Shown piece after piece: positions 44,434 to 57,127 of a stretch of 64,000 bases of DNA; position 1 is the first letter of the stretch; the number at the start of each line of letters is the position of its first letter. A program made the translations under genes and the position numbers. The stretch lies in NCBI RefSeq assembly GCF_029873635.1, contig NC_080423.1, forward strand, positions 100,440,991 to 100,504,990, in the 5' to 3' direction. The notes beneath the pieces are model-generated. The model worked only from the letters and a program-made list of their open reading frames with translations. It was not told the DNA's origin and searched no databases. The stretch comes from Malania oleifera (Eukaryota > Streptophyta > Magnoliopsida > Santalales > Ximeniaceae).

Positions 44434-46026
44434 ACAAAGTCTCAGATTTTTGACCACCCATTTCTATTTCAATTGAAATTTAAAGAACTTCTATGTTAAA
44501 TTCAAATAAACAATTTTAAATTTTCAAATAAAATAAAATATCAAAAAAGAAAACTTAGTTTTCAATAACATTTTTTGTGCTTATTGTTCCTACAAAACTT
44601 ACAATCCAAAAATTACTACTTATTATAAATATTTCTTAAAAAATAATTTAGAAGTTAAATTTCTAAAATTTCTTAGTATCTCCTCCTCCTTCATTCTCGT
44701 TGCTAGTCTTTTAAACTATTACACTTCCTTTTGTTTTTTGGATTTGTATATTGTAATTATGAACTTTCTATGTTTTTATATGAAAAGAAAAGAAATGTGT
44801 GCTAGAATTTTACTTTTTGAGATTAATTTCGAGGCTTACTAAACATGAACTACCAAGAAGGCATAGATGAATAGCCAGTTTTCTAATTCAATACTCCTTC
44901 TATCGCGTTTTGAAATTTTGAATTTAAAATATTTAGTACAAAATTTTATACGTACTCTTGAGTCACTAAGTGTCCCCAAGCTATTAAATTAATAATATGG
45001 TAGAAAACGTATAAAAGTGAATAGCTTTCGATATCAAACTATAGGGACATGACTAGTTACACTACTACTTTGACATCATTAAGTACCTCATCATAATTTT
45101 TCGATAAATAATTTAACTTAAGTTATGTCATTACAGCAGTCCATATAAAAATATATTAATTTTTTGGAAACAAGCTTAAGGACTATGCCTTCAATTAAAG
45201 TACTATATTTATTTTTAATCATTCATTAATAATTAATTTTTTATTTTTAACATGTAAAACGACATTTTGAAATATTTTTTAAAAAAATGCATTGAAATTA
45301 TTAGTATAGATTAATTTGAATGGCCCAATTTTTAAAGTCTATCCTCTTTTTCACTATTCTGTAATAAATGATTATTTATATAGTGAGGCATGTAGTAAGT
45401 TATTATATTATATGATCATCCAACATCTCTTTCATTGTTATTGATGATCAAATATTATCTATTGTGTTTGACAATAGCTTGTAGTAATTGATTTGCCTTT
45501 GCAAATTAATAATCCTCTCAGCAAAGACTTTGCATGATTAAACCAACTCACTAATCACAATCAAAATGTAGTCATTTTGAGAGAGCCTTATTAACTAAAT
45601 AAATGAATATATCATATTATAATCTAATGATATATCTTCCATTTATACATTCTATATATGATTAACTATTATGACATCTCTCACACACACTTCCTTTGTT
45701 CCAATCATTGCATGAAGATTTTTATCTAAGGATAAGACTGATGCATGAATTCGATTTAGTATTTATAAGACAAGAGACAATTTAACTAGCATATCATAAT
45801 ATTGCAATTACTAGTATAATGTTAGATGTTTTTTTTTTCAATCACCTTGTGAAGATTTTAATCTTTAAAAGCAATTTGCTTTAATTTAGTACTTATGTTT
45901 ATAGTAGCTTCTATCAATTTCTTAGCATCATTCTTATAGCTTTTTAATTTGTTCTTTTAATCTCTCTACTACTAGTCATTATTTTATGTTCTCCCGTGCT
46001 TTCTTCAATGATTTTTTTGTGTGTGT

Positions 46027-46049
46027 GGGGGGGGGGGGGGGGGGGGGGG
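46027..46049 (+). repeat. Poly-G run (23 G) after (GT)n
   Basis: An uninterrupted run of 23 guanines after gtgtgtgtg, in a C/G-poor region. It could form quadruplexes; the true length may be an assembly estimate. Confidence 0.9.
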
Positions 46050-46769
46050 TGGAGACAACCAATTGATAGAATATGGGTAAGAGGATCATATTTACAATTC
46101 TAAATTTAAAAATAAACTAAATAATATATAGAACAAATTAAAAAAAAATACAAATTGGACAATGTGATAGAAAAATAAAAATAAAAATAATAATAACAAT
46201 AAATTATTGTTTATAGTTGCCAATTCAACCCAAACTCGATACCTATATCGATCATATTTCTAAATATGCATGAACATACATGTTAGATATATTAATTTTT
46301 GTTTCTAAACATTAATGATATTTTGATGATTTCAAAACTTTTGGGTGTGCATGTGATACAAATGCAATTATTTTGTTTTTTATGAGGTGTCGTGAAATAG
46401 ATTAGAAACCAAAACTTGGTTTTAGTGAGATATGAGTTAGCTTATGCTTAGTTTCACAATCTCATTGTTGCTACGGCCTGGAAAAGGGTTCAGAATGGTG
46501 AGAAATAATAATATTAAAAATTTAATGGAGTCGTCACTAACCTATTATTTATCTAGGTGCGGTTAGATCACCTAATTACTACTCATTAATTGGTCTCTAG
46601 ACTAATCCTAGGCAAATGTATCAGCAGTCTCAGTTTGCTTTTACCAGAGTGGGGATCAAGAGTTCAATTATGCGAGGGGAAGGTATCAGTTCCTCTTATA
46701 CACCCATTCTACAAAGGTACCTAATTAATCATGAATTATCTCTAAATTGAATCTAATGGTCTTCAATTA

Positions 46770-46955
46770 ACCCTTTTAGAATAAAAAATAAATAAATAAA
46801 TTTAAAAAGAAAATAAAAATCAAAGTGTCAATAGGAATGTATAATAAAACCTCCAAACGAGAGGATCTTGTTAGATAAACTCGCCTTAGAACTGATATAT
46901 GTAATGTCTGAAATACCCCTCTTTATCTTTTATTAAATCATCGGGACACACACGC
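46770..46955 (+). repeat. Duplicated repeat, copy A, left part (split by gypsy insertion)
   Basis: Matches 57,128-57,318 with substitutions and small gaps (aaagtgtcaataggaatgta, gaggatcttgttagataaac, ttagaactgatat). It continues after the gypsy element at 56,419. The gypsy insertion point is at cacacacgc. Confidence 0.8.
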
Positions 46956-47231
46956 TATAATAACCTCAAAAAGGGTTATAGTAGATTAGTAGAGTGATTC
47001 CAAAAAAATAAAAAAATAAAAAAAAATGAAAAAATTGATTAATTAATTAATCAAATAAAAAAAAATTTAATTAAAATTTATTTTTATTTTTATTAATAAA
47101 ATATATTATTATTAATTTTAATTAAAATATATTATTATTATTAATATTATTAGTTGTCCTGAAGCTTCTTTGCTTCAGGATTCTTCTTCTTCTTCTTCTT
47201 CTTTCTTTTCTTTATTCTTCCTGCAACACAA

Positions 47232-47265
<34 letters not shown>

Positions 47266-49672
47266 ATTCTCTCTCCCTCTCTCCTCGATTTCGTGACGAA
47301 TTTTCGCCCAATCAAAAATCCGAAGATACCACTGGACTCCATTCTCCGCTGCCGTCATTTCTACCTGAGCGGATCAGTGGTAGGAGCGGCGTAGGCGTAT
47401 TTCCTAGGGTAAGTCATTTTCCCATTTTTCTTTAATTTTTTGTAAAATATAAGCCCAATTGATGAACGGACACCACTACGAGAATCTAGGAATGATTCTC
47501 TACAAGTCTAGCGGGATGGAATTCTCATTGGGGTGTCGGGCCAAAACCCTAATTTGGGGTACTGAGGTTATTAAGGGACTTATTTTTAATTAATTAGCAT
47601 TAATTTAGAAATACTAAAATATTGAGCATCTGGGGTTGAAGTAATATTTTTGGAATTTAGGGTTCGGGTGAGTGCCGTAGGTGTAATTTTGGGACTCGCA
47701 TGCAAATTCAGAGAAATTAAGTAGGGGTGTTAAATAATAGTTTAAATATTAATTTGAGGTATATGGAGCTTAGGGAAAGTTAGATGAGTATTATTTTGGA
47801 GAAATAGATTAATTAATCGGGGAAAAATGTAAATTGTAGGAGTTAAATTTCGGGCGCCAGGGGCATGAGATTTTGGGTTCTAGTGAGACTCTCAATAAGC
47901 CAGGTAAGGGGAATAAATTATAACAGTCTTTTTATGAAAATCATGGGTTGAGAAATATGTGAAAATGGTGTATGTTATTTTACCTGAAATTTATTATGAT
48001 ATAAATATCAGATGAAATTTGTGTGGCATATGATTTATATTGAGAAATGTTTAAACTGAGTTAAATGATTTACCCTATGTACTGAAATGTGTTTTAATAT
48101 GAGAATTGAAATGTGGGAAAATGATGAAAGTGAAATGTGCAAAAAATGTATTCTCTGAGAAAATAAAGAAAGGTGAAATATGGAAATGTGTTTTGAGAAA
48201 TACTGAGTAGTTGTGAAATAAGATGTGTATATGATAGTATGAGATGAGATGAATTATGAACTGAAAAAATATCATTTAAATGATGGAATGTGTTGAGAAT
48301 ACTGATATTGAAATGTGAGTATGTGAAATGAAAATATTGCAATGTTAATTTTGCAATATGAAAATGAGAAATGTGGAAATATGTGAAATATGAATGATAA
48401 AATGCCAATACCGCACAATGATTGCGAGTATGTGGTGGTAAACCATGTTGGATGGTTATGATATTGAGCATGGTACCGTTACTAGTGGTGTTAGTGCTAC
48501 CACACGGACTCTTGGAGCGTGTGGCGTGACAGTCGACTATGCCATTGTGTAGGGTTATTGGGCCCCCTAAGTCCGGATCAGGGTTATAGGCCGGCCAGTC
48601 GTACTACAGACGCGATATGTGATATGATATTTGATCTAACCGAGTCGGACAACCGCGGTTAGATCCAGACTTCGGGCCGCACAACCTTGACCATTTGGTG
48701 AAGCATGGCGTGGATAGAAAGATCCTTAGGATGGCCATGAGTTACAGACGCGATGTTGGTATTTGATACCGAGGATACTCATGAGCCGGAAAGTAAAATG
48801 GAAACGAAAAGTGAAAGATTGATAAAATTGGCTAAAATTAGAAATGAAAGAAAGAGTGGAAATTGAGAAATAAAGAATGATAAAATTGAGAAATGGAATC
48901 GTGTGAGTTAATAATATAAATAATTAAGGCGAAGTGAAACTCTCCGCTTGAGGGCTTACTGAGTAAGGTGAGTGCCCTGATAGGTATCAGATATGGCCAT
49001 ACCCGGCTGTATAACGTGTTAGGACAGAGAGAAGCTACCTGTATGGGCGGGTAATCTTCCTCATTCTCAGGAACTTCACGGATAATTATGTGTTGGATAT
49101 CATTGAATTTGATAATTGGTTTTAAAGCTTATAAAAGCTTGTGTTGTATATCTATACGATTATGAAAATGTGTATATCAGTGTATTTTCTCAGATGAAAT
49201 TGTGATTTGAAAAGTAAAGTGTATTATAGTTGTACTCATATGGCCACATACTGTAAATAATTTATTCCTTCTTGCTGAGATGTGTCTCACCCAAATTATC
49301 TAAATTTTTCAGGGGATAGAGATAGGCCTGGTGGTGGAGCTCCGTGATCATAGGGAGCTGGGGCCCTGATATACAAGGTAAGTTTGGACTAGGGAGGTGT
49401 GATTCCCTAGGGTTGTATTGTTTTTGGATATGAGATAGTATTGTGTATATGTGTATATGGATGCTCTGGGTATTGTATTCTGACTGATATGTGTATATTG
49501 TCTTTCGCTGTTAGGTTGTATAATAAAATATCTTTTTACCCGATACCTAATGCGGGTTGGGTCGGGTCGTATTAATGATAGTAGGATTGTTGACGTGGCA
49601 GATATGTGGATTTATGATGTGTAATTATTTATTATTATTGGAAAAAAAATTTGTACGAAAATCGGGGCGTCA
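46956..49672 (+). repeat. 5' LTR of gypsy element
   Basis: 2,717 bp. The first bases (TATAATAACC) have drifted from the TGTAATAATCCC of the 3' LTR. Contents in order: A/T runs, a ttcttcttcttc and (CT)n leader-like tract (47,180-47,280), a purine-biased region rich in gaaatgtg (48,030-48,400), a GC-richer block with a 10-bp-stem hairpin (48,633-48,665), palindromic cttactgagtaagg (48,956-48,969), ctgagatgtgtctcaccc (49,276-49,293). Open frames inside are not genes. Confidence 0.92.
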
Positions 49673-49677
49673 CAGTT

Positions 49678-49690
49678 TGGTATCAGTGCC
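49678..49690 (+). other. Gypsy primer-binding site
   Basis: tggtatcagtgcc lies 5 nt after the 5' LTR. It matches the initiator Met-tRNA type TGGTATCAGAGCC but for one base. Confidence 0.88.
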
Positions 49691-50059
49691 TAGGTTGCTA
49701 GGTTCTGTAGACTTTAGTAGACAACAGAATACAATACCAGAGTATAGGAGTGGATTTTGAGGAAAATAGATGATGAGTAGACTGAAATTTGAGTTAGTGG
49801 TTGTTTGAGGATGAGGTGATAATTTAGGGTTTGATCTTGCAGCCTAGAGACAGGGGTACCAGGGTTGTTTCTGTGTTTTTCCTGGGGTGACGATTTCAGG
49901 AAAACCATGGATACTATTGCTGGGTCGTGTTTCTAAGTGGTAGGAATAAATCTTAAATGGGGATTAAGGATGTGGATAGAAGAGTAATTTATGAGTTATT
50001 GTATTGTATGGGTTGTATGATAGTGATTGTATGCTGAGGCTACTTGTATCCTTTTTGGG

Positions 50060-50975
50060 ATGGATTCGGGGAATAGTAACACGAGTGCGGGAGGTGAAGG
50101 AGTAGGACCTTCCAGTATGGGTGGTGCAGACCCTAACGTGGTATTGCGTAGCATCACTCAGCAGGTGATGATTGAGATGGCTAGGAGCTCGGGGGAGCGG
50201 AGTTGTACGATCGAGTAGTTAACGCATATGCGACCCCCATTTTTTGCTGGAGGAGCGGACCCATTGCTAGCAGAGAGCTGTGTTCAGGACATAGAGGACA
50301 TATTGACAGTCCTCTCATGTACAGACGAGCAGAGGGTGTTATTTGCCACATTTAAATTGATCAGGGAGGCAAAATGCTGGTGGAGGTTAGTGAAAGTACT
50401 GGAGGAGCAGAAACCGGATCCTATAGTGATGACATGGAGTTGCTTTAGGGAGATTTTCTTCGAGCGGTACTTTCCTGTTACGGATAGGAGTGCAAAGGCA
50501 TCAGAGTTTGTATCTGACACAGGGGTCTATGACGGTGCAGCAGTACGCAACGAGGTTTGTTGAGCTGTCCCGGTTCGCCCGGTATATGGTGCCAGATAAG
50601 GAGAGGAAGGCGAGGAAGTTTGAGGAGGGCTTGAGGCAAAATCTGTATGAGCAAGTGGTAGGCTTCAGAGCTCAGACCTTCTCGGAGATAGTGGAAAGGG
50701 CTGCGGTGATTGAGAGCAGTATACAGAAAGGCGCAGCAGCCTAGAGCCAGAGGAAGACGCCTGCCCCTTTTGATTTTCAGGCAGGGCCCAGTCGAGGGTC
50801 GTGGATAAGATTTGATTGTCGAGGGGGACGACGATAGGGAGGAGGAGAGCGAGTAGTACAGGGAAAACAGATGCCCCCTCCTTGTCCTAGATGTTTGAGG
50901 AGGCACCTAGGAGAGTGCCAAGCGAGGGAGGTTGTCTGCTATTAGTGCCATCAGCCTGGGCATATTGCGAGGAAC
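50060..50975 (+). pseudogene. Gypsy gag, broken
   Basis: Starts MDSGNSNTSAGGEG. The gag core is split by a stop at 50,218-50,220 and a frameshift near 50,490: FFAGGADPLLAESCVQDIED, LFATFKLIREAKCWWRLVKV, WSCFREIFFERYFPVTDR, then YLTQGSMTVQQYATRFVELS and FEEGLRQNLYEQVVGF. A zinc-knuckle region (CPRCLRRHLGECQ, then CY-stop-CHQPGHIARNY) has lost its final Cys. It cannot make a full protein. Confidence 0.9.
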
Positions 50976-51139
50976 TACCAGGCACCGCCAACAGTAGTGG
51001 CTGCTCCTCGATTGCATAGAGGAGGCTACCAGGCACCTCGAGGTGGACAGCAGAGGAATACTGCACCGGTGCGAGTTTATGCACTGACGCCGGGAGATGC
51101 TGAGGCGGCGGGAGATGTGGTGACAGGTACGGTTTCAAC

Positions 51140-53412
51140 ACTGTCATTTAAAGCTACTGTTTTCTTTGATTCTGGGGTGATACATTTTTTTATTGCTCGG
51201 GATTATGTTAAATTGTGTGGGTTTGAGCCTCAACAGTTAGAAATTAGTTTGTCTGTTGCTACGCCGACTGGGCTGTAGGGGTATGTAGAAAGGTACTCAA
51301 GGACTATCCAATGGATATTCAGGGGAGGTCTTTGTTGGCTAATCTAGTGGTTTTAGACATGCATGGGTTTGAGATAATCTTGGGTATGGATTTGCTAGCT
51401 GCCCACTATGCTAACATTGATTGCCATCAAAGAGTGGTAGTATTCAGACCTCCAGAGGGACAGGAGTGCAGATTCATGGGATCACGTGTGCGCATCCCAC
51501 CTCAATTATTATCTGCTATTCAGGCATGTAGATTGCTATCAGAAGGTTGTCAGGGATATTTAGCTTGTGTGAAGGCAGTATCAGAAGGGGAGCTGAGAGT
51601 GAAGGATATCCTAGTGGTGAGGGATTTTGCTGATATATTTTCGAGGATTTGCCAGGACTACCTCTTGATCGTGAGGTAGAGTTCGTTATTGATCTGATTT
51701 CGGGGACAACGCCGATTTCGAAGGCGCCGTATAGAATGGCACCGGCAGAGTTGAAAGAATTGAACGAGTAGTTGCAGGCGCTATTAGATAAAGGGTTCAT
51801 TCGGCCCAGTGTGTCGCCCTGGGGAGCACCGGTTTTATTTGTGAAGAAAAAGGATGGGTCGATGAGATTGTGCATCGACTACCATGAAATAAACAAAGTG
51901 ACTATCAAGAATAAATACCCGCTCCCGTGTATCGATGATTTGTTTGATCAGTTACAGGGGACACAGATCTTTTCGAAGATAGACTTACGCTCCGAGTACC
52001 ATCAGGTGAAAGTCGGGGCAGAAGATGTTCCGAAGATGACATTAAGAACACAGTATGGTCACTATGAATTTCCAGTTATGCCGTTTGGGTTGACCAATGC
52101 TCTTGCAGTATTTATGGATTTGATGAACAGGGTATTTCACCAGTACTTGGATCAGTTCGTGGTGGTATTTATTGATGATATATTGGTGTATTCGAAGAGC
52201 CCAGAGGAGCATGAGGAGCATCTGAGTATAGTGTTTCAGGTATTGCGAGAGAAGAAGCCTTATGCGAAGCTCAAGAAGTGTGAGTTTTGGCTGGAACAGG
52301 TTACCTTTCTTGGACACGTTATATCTAGGGGTGGTATTTCTATTGATTCGAGTAAGATTGAGACGGTAGTAGACTGGGTACGACCAAAGAACGTGCATGA
52401 GATCAGGAGTTTCTTGGGATTGGCTGGGTACGACCGCAGGTTTGTTGAGGGCTTCTCTAGATTGTCAGGCCCACTTACTTAGTTGACCAGGAAGGGAGTG
52501 AAGCTTGAGTGGTCTGATGAATGTGAATAGAGCTTCTAGAAATTGAAGCAGCGACTCATCACTGCGCCTGTGTTGACGATTCCTTCAAGAGAAGAGGGGT
52601 TCGTAATTTACAGTGATGCATCCCATAAAGGGCTCATATGTGTATTGATGCAGCGAGGGAAAGTGATAGCCTATGCCTTACGACAGTTGAAAGAATATGA
52701 GAAAAATTACCCTACCCATGATCTGGAGTTGGCGGCAGTTGTTTACGCGCTGAAGATTTGGAGGCACTATCTATATGGGGGTAGGTGTGAGATATTTACT
52801 GATCATAAGAGTTTATAGTATTTCTTCACATAGAAGGAATTGAATATGAGGTAGAGGAGATGGGTGGAGCTAATAAAGGATTACGATTGCACTATCAGCT
52901 ACCACCCAGGAAAGGTTAATGTGGTCGTTGATGCTTTGAGTTGGAAATCAGTGGATTCATCTGTATCTGCAGTGGAGATTCAACATCTGATTCAGATGGA
53001 TCTAGAGAGGCTCAGCGTGGAGCTGGTAGAGGGCGATTACCAGGCGTTCATTGCTGACTTGGTTTTGCAGCCGACTCTATAAGAGAGGATTAAAGCAGCC
53101 TAGAGGAATGACGTAGAACTAGTAGAGCTTATGGGAAAAGTATAGGATGGTCAAGAAACTAAATTCAGTATTTCAGATGATGGACCCTTGAGGTTCTGTA
53201 CCAGGTTATGCGTTCCTGCAGATCCTGAGATCAAAAGGGTCATTTTAGAGGAAGCACAACGGTCCCTATATACTGTACATCCAAGTAGCACTAAAATGTA
53301 CAGGAATCTTCGAGAGTCCTTCTGGTGGCACAACCATGCCATTGAGGAGGCTTCTTGGGAACTAGAGGATCAGATGCACCAGAGATATCAACACTTATTC
53401 AATGGAGTTTAG
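51140..53412 (+). pseudogene. Gypsy pol (protease-RT-RNaseH-integrase), broken, integrase core deleted
   Basis: Protease: VFFDSGVIHFFI (active Asp kept). Reverse transcriptase 51,772-52,480: [54 protein letters not shown] (usual Gly is Glu), [34 protein letters not shown]. RNaseH 52,543-52,818: [44 protein letters not shown]. Then YHPGKVNVVVDALS. The integrase HHCC region starts (HPSSTKMYRNLRES-FWWH) but jumps at about 53,327 to HAIEEASWELE, the end of the chromodomain. The DDE core and most of the chromodomain are therefore missing. Many stops. Confidence 0.93.
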
Positions 53413-53667
53413 AGTTGAGTCAGTCAGAGTAAAAAGAATAATATTGTGTAGCTTTTATTTGTATAGTGTAGCATAGGATAGATAGGGTTTTTAGTTTTGA
53501 AACGTGAATGGTTTTGGGAGAATTTTGAATAGTTGTAATCTTCCAAAACCCTCGTTGTAACCATGGTATTCCTCCACCATAAGTGAGGGTAGTTAATAAA
53601 AATTGGAAGTGTTTTCTCTAAGGAAGGGAAACAGGAGAACGACAAATTTCGAGGATGAAATTTTTAT

Positions 53668-53680
53668 AAGGAGGGGAGAA
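53668..53680 (+). other. Gypsy polypurine tract
   Basis: aaggaggggagaa directly before the 3' LTR. It is the primer site for plus-strand synthesis in LTR elements. Confidence 0.85.
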
Positions 53681-53956
53681 TGTAATAATCCCAAAAAGGG
53701 TTATAGAAGATTAGTAGAGTGATTCCAAAAAAAAAAAATAAAAAAATAAAAAAATAAAAAAATAATTAATTGAATAAAAAAAGAAAAATTAATTAATTAA
53801 AATTTATTTTTATTTTTATTAATAAAATATAGTATTATTAATATTAATTAAATATATTATTATTATTATTATTATTATTAGTTATCTTGAAGCTTCTCAA
53901 CTTTAGGATTCTTCTTCTTCTTTTTCTTTCTTTTCTTTATTCTTCCTGCAACGCAA

Positions 53957-54004
<48 letters not shown>

Positions 54005-56413
54005 ATTCTCTCTCACTCTCTCCTCGATTTTGTGATGGATTTTCGCCCGATCGAAAATCTGAAGATACCATTGGACTCCATTCTCCGCTGTCGTCATTTC
54101 TACTGGAGCGGATCGGTGGTAGGAGCGACGTAGGCGTATTCCCTGGGGTAAGCCATTTTTTCCTTTTTCTTTAATTTCTTGCAAAATATAAGTCCAATTG
54201 ACGAACGAACACCACCACGAGAATCTAGGAATGATTCTCTACAAGTCTAGCGGGACGAAATTCTCGTGGGGGTGTCAGGCCAAAACCTTAAATTTGGGGT
54301 ACGGAGGTTATTAAGGGCTTATTTTTAATTAATTAGTATTAATTTAGAAATACTAAAATATTGAGCATTTGGGGTTGAAGTAAGATTTCTGGAATTTAGG
54401 GCTCGGGTGAGTGCCGCAAGTGTAATTTTGGGACCCGCATGCAAATTCAGAGAAATTAAGTAGGGGTGTTAAATAATAGTTTAAATATTAATTTGAGGTA
54501 TATGGAGCCTAGGGAAAGCTAGATGAGTATTATTTTGGAGAAATAGATTAATTAATCGGGGGAAAATGTTAATTGTAGGAGTTAAATTTCGGGTACCAGG
54601 GGCGTGAGATTTTGGGTTCTAGTGAGACTTCCAGTAAGCTAGGTAAGGGGAATAAATTATAACAGTATTTTTATGAAAATTATGGGTTGAGAAATATGTG
54701 AAAATAGTGTATGTTATTTTACCTGAAATTTATTATGATATAAATATCAGATGAAATTTATGTGGCATATGATTTATATTGAGAAATGTTTAAACTGAGT
54801 TAAAAAATTTACCCTGTGAAATATGTGATACTGAAATATGTTTTAATATGAGAATTGAAATGTGGGAAAATGATGAAAGTGAAATGTGCAAAAAATGTAT
54901 TCTCTGAAAAAATGAAGAAAGGTGAAATATGGAAGTGTGTTTTGAGAAATATTGAGTAATTGTGAAATAAGATATGTATATGTATGAGATGAGATGAATT
55001 ATGAACTAAGAAAATATCATTTAAATGATGAAATGTGTTGAGAATACTGATATTGAAATGTGAATATGTGAAATAAAAATATTGCAATGTTAATTTTGCA
55101 ATATGAAAATGAGAAATGTGGAAATACGTGAAATATGAATGATAAAATGCCAATATCGCATAATGATTGCGGGTATGTGGTGGTAAACTTTGTTGGATGG
55201 TTATGATATTGAGCACGGTACCATTGCTAGTGGTGTTAGTGCAACCACACGGACTCTTGGAGCGTGTGGCGTGACATTCGACTGTGCCATTGTGTAGGGT
55301 TGTTAGGCCCCCTGAGTCTGGATCAGGGTTATAAGCCGGCCAGTCATACTACAGATGCGATATGTGATATGATATTTGATCTAGTCAGTTCGGCGAACCA
55401 CGGTTAGATCTAGCCTTCGGGCCGCACAACCTTGACCATGGGGGGAAGCATGGCGTGGATAGAAAGATCCTTAGGGTGGCCATAAGTTACAGACGCAATG
55501 TTGGTATTTGATACCGAGGATACTCATGAGCCGGAAAGTAAAATGGAAACGAAGAGTGAAAGAATGATAAAATTGGCTAAAATGAGAAATGAAAGAAAGA
55601 ATGGAAATTGAGAAATAAAGAATGATAAAATTAAAAAATGGAACCGTGTGAGTTAATAATATAAATAATTAAGGCGAAGTGAAACTCTTCGCTTGAGGGC
55701 TTACTGAGTAAGGTGAGTGCCCTGATAGGTATCAGATGTGGCCATACCCGGCTACATAACGTGTTAGGGCAAAGGGAAACTACCTGTATGGCCGGGTAAT
55801 CTTCCTCATTCTCAGGAACTTCACGGATAATTATGTGTTGGATATCATTGAATTTGATAATTAGTTTTAAAGCTTATAAAAGTTTGTGTTGTATATCTAT
55901 ACGATTATGAGAATGTGTATATCAGTGTATTTTCTCATATGAAATGGTGATTTGAAAAGTAAAGTGTATTATAATTGTACTCATCTGGCCACACACTGTA
56001 AATAATTTATTCCTTCTTACTGAGATGTGTCTCACCCAAATTATCTAATTTTTTCAGGGGACAGAGATAGGCCAGGTGGTAGAGCTCCGTGATCATAGGG
56101 AGCTGGGATCCTGATATACAGGGTAAGTTTGAACAAGGGAGGTGTGATTCCCTAGGGTTGTATTGTTTTTAGATATGAGATAGTATTGTGTATATGTGTA
56201 TATGGATACTCTGGATATTGTATTCTAAATGATATGTATATATTGTCTTCCGCTGTTAGGTTGTATAATAAAATATCTTTTTACCCGATACCTAATGCAG
56301 GTCAGGTCGTATGAATGATTGTAGGATTGTTGACGTGGTCGATATGTGGATTTATGACATGTAATTATTTATTATTATTGGAAAAAAAAATTTGTACGAA
56401 AATCGGGGAGTCA
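53681..56413 (+). repeat. 3' LTR of gypsy element
   Basis: 2,733 bp, starting TGTAATAATCCC and ending GTCA. It aligns end to end with 46,956-49,672, with scattered differences such as a longer (CT)n run at 53,960-54,002. The hairpin stem intact in the 5' LTR is broken here (gatctagtca ... cggttagatc, 55,378-55,410). Confidence 0.92.
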
Positions 56414-56418
56414 CACGC

Positions 56419-56810
56419 ACACACACACACACACACAAAGATCAAGTAAAATCATCAAATCTTAACTAAAAAGATCTTCAAAATATTCGAACATTTTTTT
56501 TTCAAAATTTTGTAGAAAATTTTTAACTTTTTCAACATTTTCCTCAATTTTTATGAGATTTTTAAAAACTTTTCCTCATTTTTTGGTGTTTTATTTTTCC
56601 ATTTTATTAAATTTGAGCCAAAATAACTCAAATATTTTTTTTCCTACCTTTTAAAATATCTTTCCTAATTTTCTTTCTGATTTTTTAATTATTTTCCCCA
56701 ATTTTTAAAAATTAAAAATTAATTAAAAATAAAAAATAAAATATAAACTAGTGGTTTGACAAAAACGTATCGGTTCAACCGGTCTGAACTTGGTTCAATT
56801 GATTGGGTTT
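56419..56810 (+). repeat. Duplicated repeat, copy A, right part
   Basis: Continues the match to copy B across the gypsy insertion: acacacac then aaaatcatcaaatctt, ttttgtagaaaatttt, tttgagccaaaataactcaa, ggttcaattgattgggttt. The (AC)n run at 56,414-56,439 is at the insertion point. Confidence 0.8.
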
Positions 56811-57127
56811 AGTGTGTCTTGTCAATCTATCACATCCAAGCATTTTAATTTAAATAAAATTTTACATTTCAAAACACTAGCTCTTTATTTTTAGAATGTA
56901 TGCAATTTAAAATCAAAATTAAATAGGAAAACAAAACAATACCAAGCTTAGTCTTCAAACTCCTTTTGTCTTCAAGCTTGATGCTAATCCTTCAATTCTT
57001 CTCTCATTCTGGCCTTTTGCAATCTCCAAACCTCAGTATCTACAACCTTTTAAACTCTTGAATTGTAACCTTTATCCGATTTTTTCTTTTTTCACAAACT
57101 CTTCACCAAACTCACAACTCTCTCAAA

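Larger units (their letters stand above)
43318..46769. other. AT-rich intergenic block, no gene recognised
   Basis: About 3.4 kb with no coding signal on either strand. It holds an (ATT)n microsatellite at 43,997-44,034, a possible short LTR at 44,268-44,433, a run of 23 G at 46,027-46,049, and from about 46,470 sequence like the start of a larger retroelement LTR (ggagtcgtcactaacctatt). Confidence 0.65.
46956..56413 (+). mobile_element. Full-length but dead Ty3/gypsy retrotransposon (Tekay/Del-like)
   Basis: 5' LTR 46,956-49,672, PBS at 49,678, gag from 50,060, pol to about 53,412, polypurine tract 53,668-53,680, 3' LTR 53,681-56,413. Both LTRs end GTCA and the 5-bp CACGC lies on both sides (46,951-46,955 and 56,414-56,418). 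Gene order is gag-protease-RT-RNaseH-integrase remnant, as in gypsy. YHPGKVNVVVDALS and IEEASWELE point to the chromovirus Tekay/Del lineage. LTRs differ by many scattered substitutions, and coding regions have many stops, so the insertion is old. Confidence 0.93.

Noticed and set aside
44010..46769. Searched for a host gene in the longest repeat-poor stretch of the right half.
   Set aside because: No frame longer than chance, no conserved protein words, no plausible splice-linked exons were seen on either strand.
48094..48471. A 125-residue minus frame, nearly repeated at 54,809-55,216, looking like a duplicated gene.
   Set aside because: Both lie at the same place in the two LTRs of one gypsy element and are the complement of the gaaatgtg-rich tract; His/Phe/Ile-rich low complexity.
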